From: Roseovarius sp.
GTDB lineage: Bacteria > Pseudomonadota > Alphaproteobacteria > Rhodobacterales > Rhodobacteraceae
Direction: 5' to 3'
Assembly (NCBI GenBank): GCA_029212365.1
Contig: JARGOC010000005.1
Coordinates: forward strand, 1-64,000
Length of the DNA stretch: 64,000 nucleotides
This document shows, one piece after another, positions 34,741-43,248 of the stretch; within the stretch, counting starts at the first letter, position 1, and each line of letters opens with the position of its first letter. Position numbers and translations under genes: made by a program. The notes under the pieces are model-generated. The model saw only the letters and a program-made list of their open reading frames with translations. It searched no databases and was not told where the DNA came from.

Positions 34741-35768
34741 AGGATATGCCCGACACCGCGCCCCTGCTTGAGCTGCGCAACCTGGAAAAACAGTTCGATC
34801 TGGACCGGGGCTTTCTTGAGACGATCAAATTCAAGGGCGGAAAAATATACCGTGAAAAGCGGGCCGTGCACGCGGTCAACAATGTCTCATTAAGTGCCAA
34901 TCGAGGCGAAGCACTGTGTGTGGTGGGCGAGTCGGGATGTGGCAAATCCACCGTTGCCCGTCTGGTGGCTGGCCTGCTGACACCCACATCCGGTGAAGTC
35001 CATTACGCAGGTGAGCGTATCGACAATCGCTCGCGCCATGACATGATGCCGCTGCGCAAGAAGATGCAGATGATCTTCCAAAATCCATACGCCTCCCTTA
35101 ACCCACGGATGACAATCCAACAGGCGCTTGAGGAACCGGTGAGGTTTCACAACCCGTCGATGAATGGCTCTGAGGTGACGGACCGGGTGGTCGAGGTGAT
35201 GAAATCCGTGGGCGTCGATCCCAGCTGGTCGCGCCGCTATCCACATGAGTTTTCGGGCGGTCAGCGCCAACGTATCGCCATCGCGCGTGCCCTGACGGTG
35301 GACCCCGAATTTGTCATCGCCGATGAACCGATTAGCGCTTTGGATGTCTCGATTCAGGCGCAGGTGTTGAACCTGATGCTGGAAGCCAAAGAAGAGCGTG
35401 GCCTGACCTATCTGTTTATCACCCACGATCTGAGCGTGGTGCAGCATTTTGGCACCCGTGTTGTGGTTCTGTATCTGGGGACTGTCTGTGAAGTGGCTGA
35501 AACCGATACGCTTTTTTCCAATCCGAAACACCCCTACACCAAGGCGCTGCTGAGTGCTGTCCCACAGCTATCGGATGCAAAACCCGATCACATTCGCTTG
35601 AAGGGTGAGATTCCAACGCCAATTAACATGCCCAAGGGTTGCCCGTTTCATTCGCGGTGTTCATACTCAGATGCGCGGTGTCTGGAAGAACAACCCCAGC
35701 CCCTGCACCAGCCGGACGGAAGTGTTGTTGCATGCCATGCTGTTGAAGAAAACCGGCTGGACGGCTAA
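34737..35768 (+). CDS. dppF: Dipeptide-type ABC transporter, ATPase DppF-like
   Basis: A 343-residue ATPase with Walker A GESGCGKST, signature FSGGQRQRIAIARAL, Walker B VIADEPISALD and the Cys-rich C-terminal tail (KGCPFHSRCSYSDARC). AAGGAG lies just before the ATG. An insertion GFLETIKFKGGKIYREK before the strand preceding Walker A is a feature of some alphaproteobacterial members. A LysR gene starts 29 bp after its stop on the same strand. Confidence 0.9.
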   Translation: MKDMPDTAPLLELRNLEKQFDLDRGFLETIKFKGGKIYREKRAVHAVNNVSLSANRGEALCVVGESGCGKSTVARLVAGLLTPTSGEVHYAGERIDNRSRHDMMPLRKKMQMIFQNPYASLNPRMTIQQALEEPVRFHNPSMNGSEVTDRVVEVMKSVGVDPSWSRRYPHEFSGGQRQRIAIARALTVDPEFVIADEPISALDVSIQAQVLNLMLEAKEERGLTYLFITHDLSVVQHFGTRVVVLYLGTVCEVAETDTLFSNPKHPYTKALLSAVPQLSDAKPDHIRLKGEIPTPINMPKGCPFHSRCSYSDARCLEEQPQPLHQPDGSVVACHAVEENRLDG

Positions 35769-35797
35769 AAGAACGCGATCACAACCGGAAGATTCCG

Positions 35798-36712
35798 TTG
35801 GATATTGTCTGGCTCAAAGATTTTGAGGCGCTGGTCGCCCAAAAGAACTTTTCCCGTGCTGCGGAAGAGCGCAATGTCTCGCAGCCAGCGTTTTCGCGCC
35901 GTATGCGCGCCCTTGAGGATGATATCGGCGTCAAGCTGATCAACCGCCAAACGTTGCCACTGTCACTCACCCCGGCGGGCGAGGTGTTTCTCAGTCAGGC
36001 GCGGATGATGTTGCGCACCTATCAGGAAACGCTGGACCGCTGTCAAAAGATCGACGCAGCCGGGGGGGAAGTGCTGCGCTTTGCCACTTCTGAATCGCTG
36101 TATCTCACGCATTTCAAAACCCATATCGCACCTTTGGTCGAAGAATGTGGGCTGGATATTGACCTCAATTCCACCTCTTGGGGCGCAGATCAATTTGTCA
36201 GCGCCTTGCAGCAGAGCTATTGCGATGTGATCTTGACCTATTGGCACCCGTCGATGGATTTTCTGGCGCCTTTAGAGGTGTCGACATGTGATTATGTCAC
36301 CCTCACCAAAGATCAGATCGTACCTGTGGTGCGCGCCGGTTCTGAATATGCCCTCAGCGGTGGCAAACGCAATCCAGTGCCGTTGTTGTCGTACGGTATG
36401 GCCTCGGCGCTGCGGTCTGTTCAGGATGATCTGGTGCATCAACAGATGGGTAAGATCAACATTTTCACCGTCAATCAGAACGCGCTGGCAATCAGTATCA
36501 AGGCGATGATCCTCGAAGGGTTTGGCATGGGCTGGTTGCCGCGCCGCCTGTGTCAGGACGAACTGGATAGAGGGCAATTGGTGATCGTTGACGAAACCAT
36601 GAGCAGCGAGCTGGAAATTCGGCTGTATCGCGGCACCGAAACGTTGAAACCCACGCTTGAGAAGTTCTGGGCGCTGTTGCAGGCACGCACGGCGATGACA
36701 TCAAAAATCTGA
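35798..36712 (+). CDS. LysR-type regulator, HypT (YjiE)-like
   Basis: A 304-residue LTTR. Its N-terminus WLKDFEALVAQKNFSRAAEE and the following NVSQPAFSRRMRALE closely resemble HypT, the hypochlorite-responsive regulator of E. coli, as far as I can recall that sequence. HypT senses by methionine oxidation; here Met residues are present in the effector domain, but I cannot align them individually. The start is TTG after GGAAG. Its place at the end of the dpp operon and before the flavoenzyme suggests control of one of them. Confidence 0.8.
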   Translation: MDIVWLKDFEALVAQKNFSRAAEERNVSQPAFSRRMRALEDDIGVKLINRQTLPLSLTPAGEVFLSQARMMLRTYQETLDRCQKIDAAGGEVLRFATSESLYLTHFKTHIAPLVEECGLDIDLNSTSWGADQFVSALQQSYCDVILTYWHPSMDFLAPLEVSTCDYVTLTKDQIVPVVRAGSEYALSGGKRNPVPLLSYGMASALRSVQDDLVHQQMGKINIFTVNQNALAISIKAMILEGFGMGWLPRRLCQDELDRGQLVIVDETMSSELEIRLYRGTETLKPTLEKFWALLQARTAMTSKI

Positions 36713-37003
36713 TGGGGCAGGGCGAGCGATACGCCCGCACGCTCAATCATCAGGATGAGGGTCGTGTCGGGGATGGCGATCTCAAAAATCAGGCCCAGTG
36801 TGGCGGCAATCAACCCCCGTTTATGGCGCTCAGTAGCCCGCTTTGAGAACGTTTCATCTGTTGTCTTGGCCTGCGCCAATTGTCCATCTTTCCGGGGGAA
36901 GGATCGGCCTGAGATTGACACATCTTACGGCCCCGCGCACTATTTGGTGGACGCGCGTCCATGAGTGACAGCCTCCAAACCAACCAGCAGGCAGGGCCCC
37001 AAA

Positions 37004-39070
37004 ATGTCAGTGGAAAACAAGTATTCAGTGCTTTTTGAGCCGGTCAAAATCGGACCTGTGACAGCACGCAACCGCTTTTATCAGGTGCCTCACTGCAATG
37101 GCATGGGCCATCAGCGCCCCCAAGCCGAGGCGGCCATGCGTGGCATCAAAGCCGAAGGCGGCTGGGCGGTGGTCTCAAATCAGGAAACCGAAATTCACCC
37201 CACCTCCGATCTGACGCCCTTTGCCGAGGGGCGGCTTTGGGATGCGCGCGATATTCCCGGATTGCGCCTGATGACCGATGCGGTTCACGAAAAAGGCTCC
37301 CTTGCTGCGGTTGAGCTGGTGCACAACGGCAGCCATTCGCAAAACCTCTACAGCCGGGCGCCAATCCTTGCGCCCTCGGATTATTCGGTTGATGGCGCGC
37401 TGCCCAAACAAGCTCGTATGATGGACAAAGAAGACATCCGCAACCTGCGCCGCTGGCACCGCGAAGCGGCCATTCGGGCGCGGGATGCGGGGTTTGATGT
37501 GATCTATGTCTATGCCGGGCACAACATGACGCTGGCGCAGCATTTCATGCTTCCTCATATGAACCAGCGCATGGATGAATACGGCGGCAGCCTGGAAAAC
37601 CGCCTGCGCCTGACCCGCGAATTGCTGGAGGAAACCCGCGAGGCAGTGGGCGACACCTGCGGTGTGGCCTTTCGTTTTGCAGTTGATGAAATGCTGGGCA
37701 GTGACGGCATGCAAGCCCGCGAGGAAGGCCGCGCCGTGGTTGAATTGCTGGCCGAATTGCCAGACCTGTGGGATGTGAACGTCAGTGAATGGGCCAATGA
37801 TTCCATGACCACGCGGTTTCAGCCGCAAGATGGGTATCAGAATGACTACATTTCCTTTGTGAAACAGGTGACCACCAAACCAGTGGTGGGCGTTGGGCGC
37901 ATCACATCGCCCGATATGATGGTGTCGATGGTCACCAAGGGGATCGTTGATTTCATCGGGGCGGCGCGCCCCTCGATTGCCGACCCGTTTCTGCCCAACA
38001 AAATTCAGCAGGGCCGTGTGGACGAAATCCGCGAGTGTATTGGCTGCAATATTTGTGTCGCAGCGGACAGTCAGATCGCCCCAATCCGTTGTACCCAAAA
38101 CCCAACCATGGGCGAAGAATGGCGCCGTGGCTGGCACCCTGAGATTATATCACCCAAGATATCCGAGGCCGAGGTCCTGGTGGTTGGCGCGGGCCCGGCT
38201 GGCCTTGAATGTGCCATGCAACTGGCGCGGCGCGGCTATGATGTGACCTTGGCAGAAGCAAGCAGCGAAGCCGGTGGCAGGGTTGCCGCCGAAAGCGCGT
38301 TGCCGGGGCTTGGGGCATGGAAACGTGTGGTGGATTACCGCATGAATGACCTGACCCAACGCGCCAACGCGCGCCTGTTTATGCAAAGCCAGCTCAGCGC
38401 CGATGACGTGCTGGAACTGGGTATTCCCCATGTTTTCCTGGCCACGGGCACCCATTGGCGGGCCGATGGCATTGGCCGCGCCACGCACCGCACGCCACCA
38501 GTTTTGGATGGGTCTGTGCAGGTGTTTAGCGCCGAAGACATCATGGCCGGGCAGGGGCCGCAGACCGGGCCAGTGCTGATTTATGATGATGACCACGGCT
38601 ATATCGCCGGTGTTCTGGCCGAAAAACTGGCAGCGCAAGGCCTGTCGGTGATCTTTGCCACGCCCGAAACCATGGTGTCACATTTTACCCATCTCACCCT
38701 TGAGCAACACCGCGTGCAGGCCAGGCTGATCGACATGGGCGTTGATTTGCGCCTGTCTCAAGTGTTGGGCGGCATAGCGGACGGGCAGGTGCAGTTGAAC
38801 TGCGCATACACCGGCCGCAGCCATTCGGTACCTTGCGCCGCCGCTGTGTTGGTGAGCGAACGGGTGCGCGAAACGGCACTGCATGAGGCGCTAAAGGGGC
38901 AAGGCCTGAGCACGCTTGACCTGATCGGCGATGCCGCCAATCCCGGTTTCATTGCCGATGCGGTTTTTGCAGGTCACCTGGCCGCCCGCAGTTTTGAGCG
39001 CGACCCGGCAGCGATTGAGGCCGATTGGTTCCGTCGTGAAACCCCCAGCTTGCACTCCCAGGGAGGATGA
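37004..39070 (+). CDS. TMADH-like flavin/[4Fe-4S] amine dehydrogenase or N-demethylase
   Basis: A 688-residue enzyme of the trimethylamine dehydrogenase family: FMN TIM barrel (about 1-340), [4Fe-4S] cysteines 345, 348, 351 and 363 (CIGCNIC...RC), and an ADP/FAD-binding half (VLVVGAGPAGLECAMQLARRG, about 375 on). Cys31 in QVPHCNGMG matches the cysteine that links FMN covalently in TMADH. Of the three aromatic residues that cage trimethylamine there (Tyr60, Trp264, Trp355 in TMADH), only the middle Trp (SEW, 263) appears kept, so the substrate is probably another N-methylated compound. The start follows a GGGCCC-rich site; 13 extra upstream codons are less likely. Confidence 0.82.
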   Translation: MSVENKYSVLFEPVKIGPVTARNRFYQVPHCNGMGHQRPQAEAAMRGIKAEGGWAVVSNQETEIHPTSDLTPFAEGRLWDARDIPGLRLMTDAVHEKGSLAAVELVHNGSHSQNLYSRAPILAPSDYSVDGALPKQARMMDKEDIRNLRRWHREAAIRARDAGFDVIYVYAGHNMTLAQHFMLPHMNQRMDEYGGSLENRLRLTRELLEETREAVGDTCGVAFRFAVDEMLGSDGMQAREEGRAVVELLAELPDLWDVNVSEWANDSMTTRFQPQDGYQNDYISFVKQVTTKPVVGVGRITSPDMMVSMVTKGIVDFIGAARPSIADPFLPNKIQQGRVDEIRECIGCNICVAADSQIAPIRCTQNPTMGEEWRRGWHPEIISPKISEAEVLVVGAGPAGLECAMQLARRGYDVTLAEASSEAGGRVAAESALPGLGAWKRVVDYRMNDLTQRANARLFMQSQLSADDVLELGIPHVFLATGTHWRADGIGRATHRTPPVLDGSVQVFSAEDIMAGQGPQTGPVLIYDDDHGYIAGVLAEKLAAQGLSVIFATPETMVSHFTHLTLEQHRVQARLIDMGVDLRLSQVLGGIADGQVQLNCAYTGRSHSVPCAAAVLVSERVRETALHEALKGQGLSTLDLIGDAANPGFIADAVFAGHLAARSFERDPAAIEADWFRRETPSLHSQGG

Positions 39071-39129
39071 CCACGCCCACCCCGGCCGTATTTGGCAACA
39101 CCGTGACGCGGTAGACGCCCGGCTTTACC

Positions 39130-39240
39130 ATGTCGCACAAGATGTATGCATCGCAAGACGTCTACAATCACGATCTCACGCAGAGCCTGCAAGAAACCGA
39201 TGTTCAGCTGGTCTGGATGGTGCGTAATGATGTGGCCTAG
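39130..39240 (+). CDS. Small open frame, uncertain
   Basis: A 36-codon frame (MSHKMYASQDVYNHDLTQ...) between the amine dehydrogenase and HAD genes. It has a polar, non-repetitive composition that reads like protein, but no clear ribosome site (GGCTTTACC precedes the ATG) and no recognisable family. It may be a remnant of a longer gene or chance. Overlapping stretches on the opposite strand are no better. Confidence 0.25.
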   Translation: MSHKMYASQDVYNHDLTQSLQETDVQLVWMVRNDVA

Positions 39241-39300
39241 ATTAGCATTCCTGTCAGCCGGGACCTCTGGCTAAAACATAATCCAAGGACGGCCCGCCCC

Positions 39301-40197
39301 ATGTTAAGCGCCCCCGGTATTTTTGATCGCTACGAAGAGGTGCGCGCGCGTTTTCCCGCCGCGCATCCGCAAGCTGTGACACAAGAGATTTCTTCGCTAA
39401 TTGATATTGCGGATCATGCCACGGCATTCGTGTTTGATGCCTTCGGCGTGCTGAATGTCGGCGAAACCCTGATTGAGGGGGCTGATCGCAGACTAGTGCA
39501 ATTGCGCGGATTGGGGTGTCAGATTCGCATCCTGACCAACGCCGCCAGCTATGATCGCGCAGGGGCTGTGGCCAAGTTTCAAAACCTTGGTATCGCGCTG
39601 CAGGACGATGAGATTATCACCAGCCGGGATGCCACGTTAGGCTGCCTTTCGCAGGTTTTTTCGCGGGGGCTTTGGGGGGCGGTTGCCACGGCTGAGGATC
39701 AATTGACCGACATCGGGCACGAGGTGCTGCGTCTGGGGGATGACCCGGCTCAGTATGACCGCGTTGACGGTTTTTTGTTCCTGTCAGCCGCAGGGTGGAG
39801 CGATAGAAAACAGGGCATGCTTGCGGCGTCATTGGCCAGACATGACCGCCCCGTTATGATTGCAAACGCTGATCTGGTCGCCCCACGAGATGAAGGATTT
39901 TCACTGGAACCCGGCCACTTTGGCCATCTTCTGGCAGATAATGGCGCGCGCCAGGTGCGGTTTTTCGGCAAGCCCTTCGGCGAGGTTTATGATCTGGTTG
40001 AACGCTCGCTTTCTGGGGTGCCGCCCGAGCGGATAATCATGTGCGGGGATACGCTGCATACGGATATTCTGGGCGGCGCTGCACGCAATTGGCGCACAGT
40101 TCTGGTCACGCGCGACGGGTTGTTTGCCGGCTATGATACGGCCGGGTTTTGCACACAGTCTGGTCTGCATCCCGATTGGCGTCTGGCACGGATTTGA
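39301..40197 (+). CDS. HAD-superfamily hydrolase (NagD-like, subclass IIA)
   Basis: A 298-residue phosphatase-like protein. Motif I is FVFDAFGVLN (DxD altered: Asp46 kept, the second acidic residue replaced by Phe-Gly), motif II ILTNAASY, and the late motif GDTLHTDILGGAA binds magnesium. The NagD branch dephosphorylates sugar phosphates, nucleotides or glycerol phosphates. If the lone Asp arrangement is real, activity may be reduced or altered. It precedes a glycerol-type ABC importer, so a glycerol or polyol phosphate substrate is conceivable. Confidence 0.82.
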   Translation: MLSAPGIFDRYEEVRARFPAAHPQAVTQEISSLIDIADHATAFVFDAFGVLNVGETLIEGADRRLVQLRGLGCQIRILTNAASYDRAGAVAKFQNLGIALQDDEIITSRDATLGCLSQVFSRGLWGAVATAEDQLTDIGHEVLRLGDDPAQYDRVDGFLFLSAAGWSDRKQGMLAASLARHDRPVMIANADLVAPRDEGFSLEPGHFGHLLADNGARQVRFFGKPFGEVYDLVERSLSGVPPERIIMCGDTLHTDILGGAARNWRTVLVTRDGLFAGYDTAGFCTQSGLHPDWRLARI

Positions 40198-40236
40198 CCC
40201 TGCATCCGCGCGCTATAAGGCGCGGGTAATACATCT

Positions 40237-40280
40237 ACTAAAAATTTAGTTTGACAGTTTCGTGATCCTGCGACTACCTT
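40237..40280 (+). promoter_or_regulatory. Candidate operator and promoter before the glycerol-type ABC operon
   Basis: ACTAAA-AA-TTTAGT (40237-40250) is an inverted repeat that abuts TTGACA (40251-40256), a perfect -35 hexamer; a weak -10 (TACCTT, 40275-40280) lies 18 bp on. A protein on the dyad would touch the -35 box, so repression or activation are both possible. The binding-protein gene begins 50 bp downstream. Confidence 0.5.
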
Positions 40281-40329
40281 TTATGAGGTCGGCGATATCC
40301 GGCTCACATAACAATTAGGGAGGAGAAAG

Positions 40330-42063
40330 ATGCGTAAGTATCTGCTCTCCGCGACTGCGGCTATGGCCGTCATCGCGGGGTCTGGGACTGCTTTTGCCGA
40401 TGCGGCGGCGGCTCAGAAATGGATTGATCAGGAGTTTCAGCCATCCACGCTCAGCAAAGACGAGCAGATGTCAGAGATGGAATGGTTCATCACCGCATCC
40501 GCACCATACAGCGGCATGGAAATCAACGTCTTGTCCGAGGGCATTCCGACCCACGGATATGAGAGCGAAGTGCTGACCAAAGCCTTTGAAGAGATCACCG
40601 GCATCAAGGTGAACCACCAGATCCTGGGAGAGGGCGAAGTGGTGCAGGCTGTGCAAACTCAGATGCAGACCCAGCGCAACCTCTATGATGGCTATGTCAA
40701 CGACAGCGATCTGATCGGCACTCACTCGCGCCTGCAACTGGCCTATAACCTGACCGAACAGATGGGCGGCGACTGGGCAAATACCACATCACCCACGCTG
40801 GACCTGGATGATTTTATGGGCATCCAGTTTACCACCGGCCCTGATGGCAACCTGTATCAGCTGCCAGATCAGCAATTTGCCAACCTGTATTGGTTCCGCA
40901 AGGATTGGTTTGATGATGCGGCCAACAAAGCCGCCTTCAAAGAAAAATACGGTTATGAATTGGGTGTTCCGGTCAACTGGTCCGCCTATGAAGACATTGC
41001 TGACTTCTTTTCAAATGACGTGAAAGAAGTGAACGGCACCGCGATTTATGGCCACATGGATTATGGCAAACGCGCCCCCGATCTGGGCTGGCGGATGACT
41101 GATGCCTGGCTGTCGATGGCCGGTACCGGCTCCAAGGGTGAACCCAACGGCGTGCCGATTGATGAGTGGGGCATCCGCATGGAGGCCGGCTCGTGTAACC
41201 CCGCAGGTGCAAGCGTCACGCGCGGTGGTGCGGCCAACGGCCCGGCTGCGGTTTATGCCATTCGCAAATGGGATGAATGGCTGCGCAACTATGCCCCCCC
41301 CGGTGCTGCCAGCTATGACTTTTATCAGTCGCTGCCCGCTTTGGCACAAGGCAACGTTGCCCAGCAGATCTTTTGGTACACATCGTTCGTGCCGGATATG
41401 GTCAAGCCGCAGTCGGAAGGCAACAACACCGTGGACGGCGATGGCAACCCGCTGTGGCGCATGGCCCCCAGCCCACATGGCCCCTATTGGGAAGAAGGCC
41501 AGAAGGTCGGGTATCAGGACGTGGGATCATGGACGTTCCTCAAGTCCACGCCGTCTGATCGTGCACAAGCCGCCTGGCTCTATGCGCAATTCGTGACCTC
41601 CAAAACTGTTGACGTGAAGAAATCCCATGTCGGGCTGACCTTCATGCGTGACAGCACGGTCAATCACGAGAGCTTCTCAGAGCGTGCCGACAAGCTGGGT
41701 GGGCTGGTCGAGTTTTACCGCTCGCCTGATCGCGTGCGCTGGTCGCCCACGGGCATCAACGTACCGGACTATCCCAAGCTGGCCCAAATCTGGTGGCAGC
41801 AGATTGGTGATGTGAACTCGGGGGCGTTTACGCCACAACAGGCGATGGATCGTCTGGCCGAAGAAATGGACATCACCATGGCCCGGATGCAGGCCGCAGA
41901 TGAGGCTGCAAACGTCTATGGTGGCTGTGGTCCACGCCTGAACGAGGAAAAAGACGCCTCGGAATGGGTGGGCAAAGGTGGTGCCAAAGCGAAACTCGAC
42001 AACGAGAAACCGCAGGGCGAGACCGTCAACTATGACGACCTCGTTGCGCGCTGGAACCAGTAG
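40330..42063 (+). CDS. glpV: Glycerol-type ABC transporter, periplasmic binding protein (GlpV-like)
   Basis: A 577-residue family 1 binding protein, unusually long for sugar binders but typical of the GlpV group described in Rhizobium. A signal peptide (1-23, ending TAFA) precedes AAAAQKWIDQEFQPSTLS. The segment EINVLSEGIPTHGYES and the C-terminal YGGCGPRLNEEKD are characteristic. A strong GGGAGGAG site precedes the ATG. The set of two ATPases, two permeases and a small membrane protein that follows is the same as in glycerol importers. glpK and glpD are absent here. Confidence 0.82.
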   Translation: MRKYLLSATAAMAVIAGSGTAFADAAAAQKWIDQEFQPSTLSKDEQMSEMEWFITASAPYSGMEINVLSEGIPTHGYESEVLTKAFEEITGIKVNHQILGEGEVVQAVQTQMQTQRNLYDGYVNDSDLIGTHSRLQLAYNLTEQMGGDWANTTSPTLDLDDFMGIQFTTGPDGNLYQLPDQQFANLYWFRKDWFDDAANKAAFKEKYGYELGVPVNWSAYEDIADFFSNDVKEVNGTAIYGHMDYGKRAPDLGWRMTDAWLSMAGTGSKGEPNGVPIDEWGIRMEAGSCNPAGASVTRGGAANGPAAVYAIRKWDEWLRNYAPPGAASYDFYQSLPALAQGNVAQQIFWYTSFVPDMVKPQSEGNNTVDGDGNPLWRMAPSPHGPYWEEGQKVGYQDVGSWTFLKSTPSDRAQAAWLYAQFVTSKTVDVKKSHVGLTFMRDSTVNHESFSERADKLGGLVEFYRSPDRVRWSPTGINVPDYPKLAQIWWQQIGDVNSGAFTPQQAMDRLAEEMDITMARMQAADEAANVYGGCGPRLNEEKDASEWVGKGGAKAKLDNEKPQGETVNYDDLVARWNQ

Positions 42064-42075
42064 GTTTCAGACAAG

Positions 42076-42108
42076 CCGGTCCCCCTCACTCTGTGGGGGC
42101 CGGTATTT
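42076..42108 (+). terminator. Intra-operon hairpin between binding protein and ATPase genes
   Basis: CCGG-T-CCCCC (42076-42085) pairs with GGGGG-CCGG (42095-42103) around an 8-9 nt loop and is followed by TATTT. It lies in the 120-bp gap after glpV and probably lowers expression of the downstream transporter genes relative to the binding protein. Confidence 0.65.
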
Positions 42109-42183
42109 CCATCTGCGCCAGGCCCTCAGTCCGGCGTCACCTGCATCACCGCTGGGTCATAACCCAGCCCACGAGATACACAC

Positions 42184-43248
42184 ATGACAATTGAGTTAAG
42201 ACAGGCCAGCAAGGTGACCCGAGGGGTGAGTCACATCAAACCCACCTCACTGGTGCTGGAAACCGGCCATTTCAATGTCCTTCTGGGCCAGACAGGTGCG
42301 GGCAAGACATCGCTGATCAAACTGATGGCAGGGCTTGATCCATTGGCATCTGGCCAGATTTTTATGGACGGGCAAGACGTATCCCGCCTGTCGACCCAAA
42401 AGCGCAATATCAGCCTGGTGCACCAGTTTTTCGTCAACTACCCGCATATGTCGGTGTTTGATAATATCGCCTCGCCCTTGCGGGTTGCAGGCATGGCGAA
42501 ATCCGAAATTCAGGGCCGTGTGGAAGAGGCCGCAGATATCCTGCAATTGCGCCCGATGCTGAACCGCCGCCCGCAGGAACTCAGCGGCGGGCAGCAGCAA
42601 CGCTGCGCCTTGGCCCGCGCCATCGCCAAGGAAAGCCGTGCCGTATTTCTGGATGAGCCACTGGCCAACCTGGATTACAAACTGCGCGAAGAACTGCGCG
42701 AGCAATTGCCAGAATTATTCGCCGGGCGCGGCGCTGTGGTGGTCTATGCCACATCCGAGCCGGAAGAGGCGCTGCTGCTGGGGGGCAAGACCGCGTTGAT
42801 GGATGACGGGGCTGTTACCCAATTTGGCACCACGGCCGAAATTTACCGCAAACCCGAAAACCTGACCGCGGCGCGTGTCTTCTCGGACCCGCCGATCAAT
42901 GCGGCTGAGATTGTCAAATCGGGCGCGCAGGCCCGGCTGAAAACCGGCGTGACATGGGACATGCAAGGCGGGGCCGCCAACCTGCCCGACGGGGTTTATA
43001 CCATGGCCATACGCCCGCATCATGTGACGCCGATTGCGGCGACACCCAATGATGTGGCGCTGAAAGGCACCGTTTTGGTGACCGAACTGTCCGGCTCAGA
43101 CTCCAGCGCGCATTTCCAAATGGGAGAAGACGGCTGGGTCTCCCTTGCCCACGGCGTGCACCCCTACAAGGTGGGCGCGGATCATGCGTTTTTCATGGAT
43201 GCCAGCAAGGCGTTTTACTTTGCCCCCGATGGGAGGCTGGTGTCGTAA
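42184..43248 (+). CDS. glpS: Glycerol-type ABC transporter, first ATPase (GlpS-like)
   Basis: A 354-residue MalK-like ATPase. Walker A is GQTGAGKTS, the signature is LSGGQQQRCALARAI and Walker B is AVFLDEPLANLD; the H-loop position reads YATSEPEEA instead of the usual histidine (VTHDQ), so the switch histidine is missing. In a heterodimer with the second ATPase one composite site may be impaired. It ends in a TOBE-like domain and overlaps the next gene by one base. Confidence 0.87.
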   Translation: MTIELRQASKVTRGVSHIKPTSLVLETGHFNVLLGQTGAGKTSLIKLMAGLDPLASGQIFMDGQDVSRLSTQKRNISLVHQFFVNYPHMSVFDNIASPLRVAGMAKSEIQGRVEEAADILQLRPMLNRRPQELSGGQQQRCALARAIAKESRAVFLDEPLANLDYKLREELREQLPELFAGRGAVVVYATSEPEEALLLGGKTALMDDGAVTQFGTTAEIYRKPENLTAARVFSDPPINAAEIVKSGAQARLKTGVTWDMQGGAANLPDGVYTMAIRPHHVTPIAATPNDVALKGTVLVTELSGSDSSAHFQMGEDGWVSLAHGVHPYKVGADHAFFMDASKAFYFAPDGRLVS

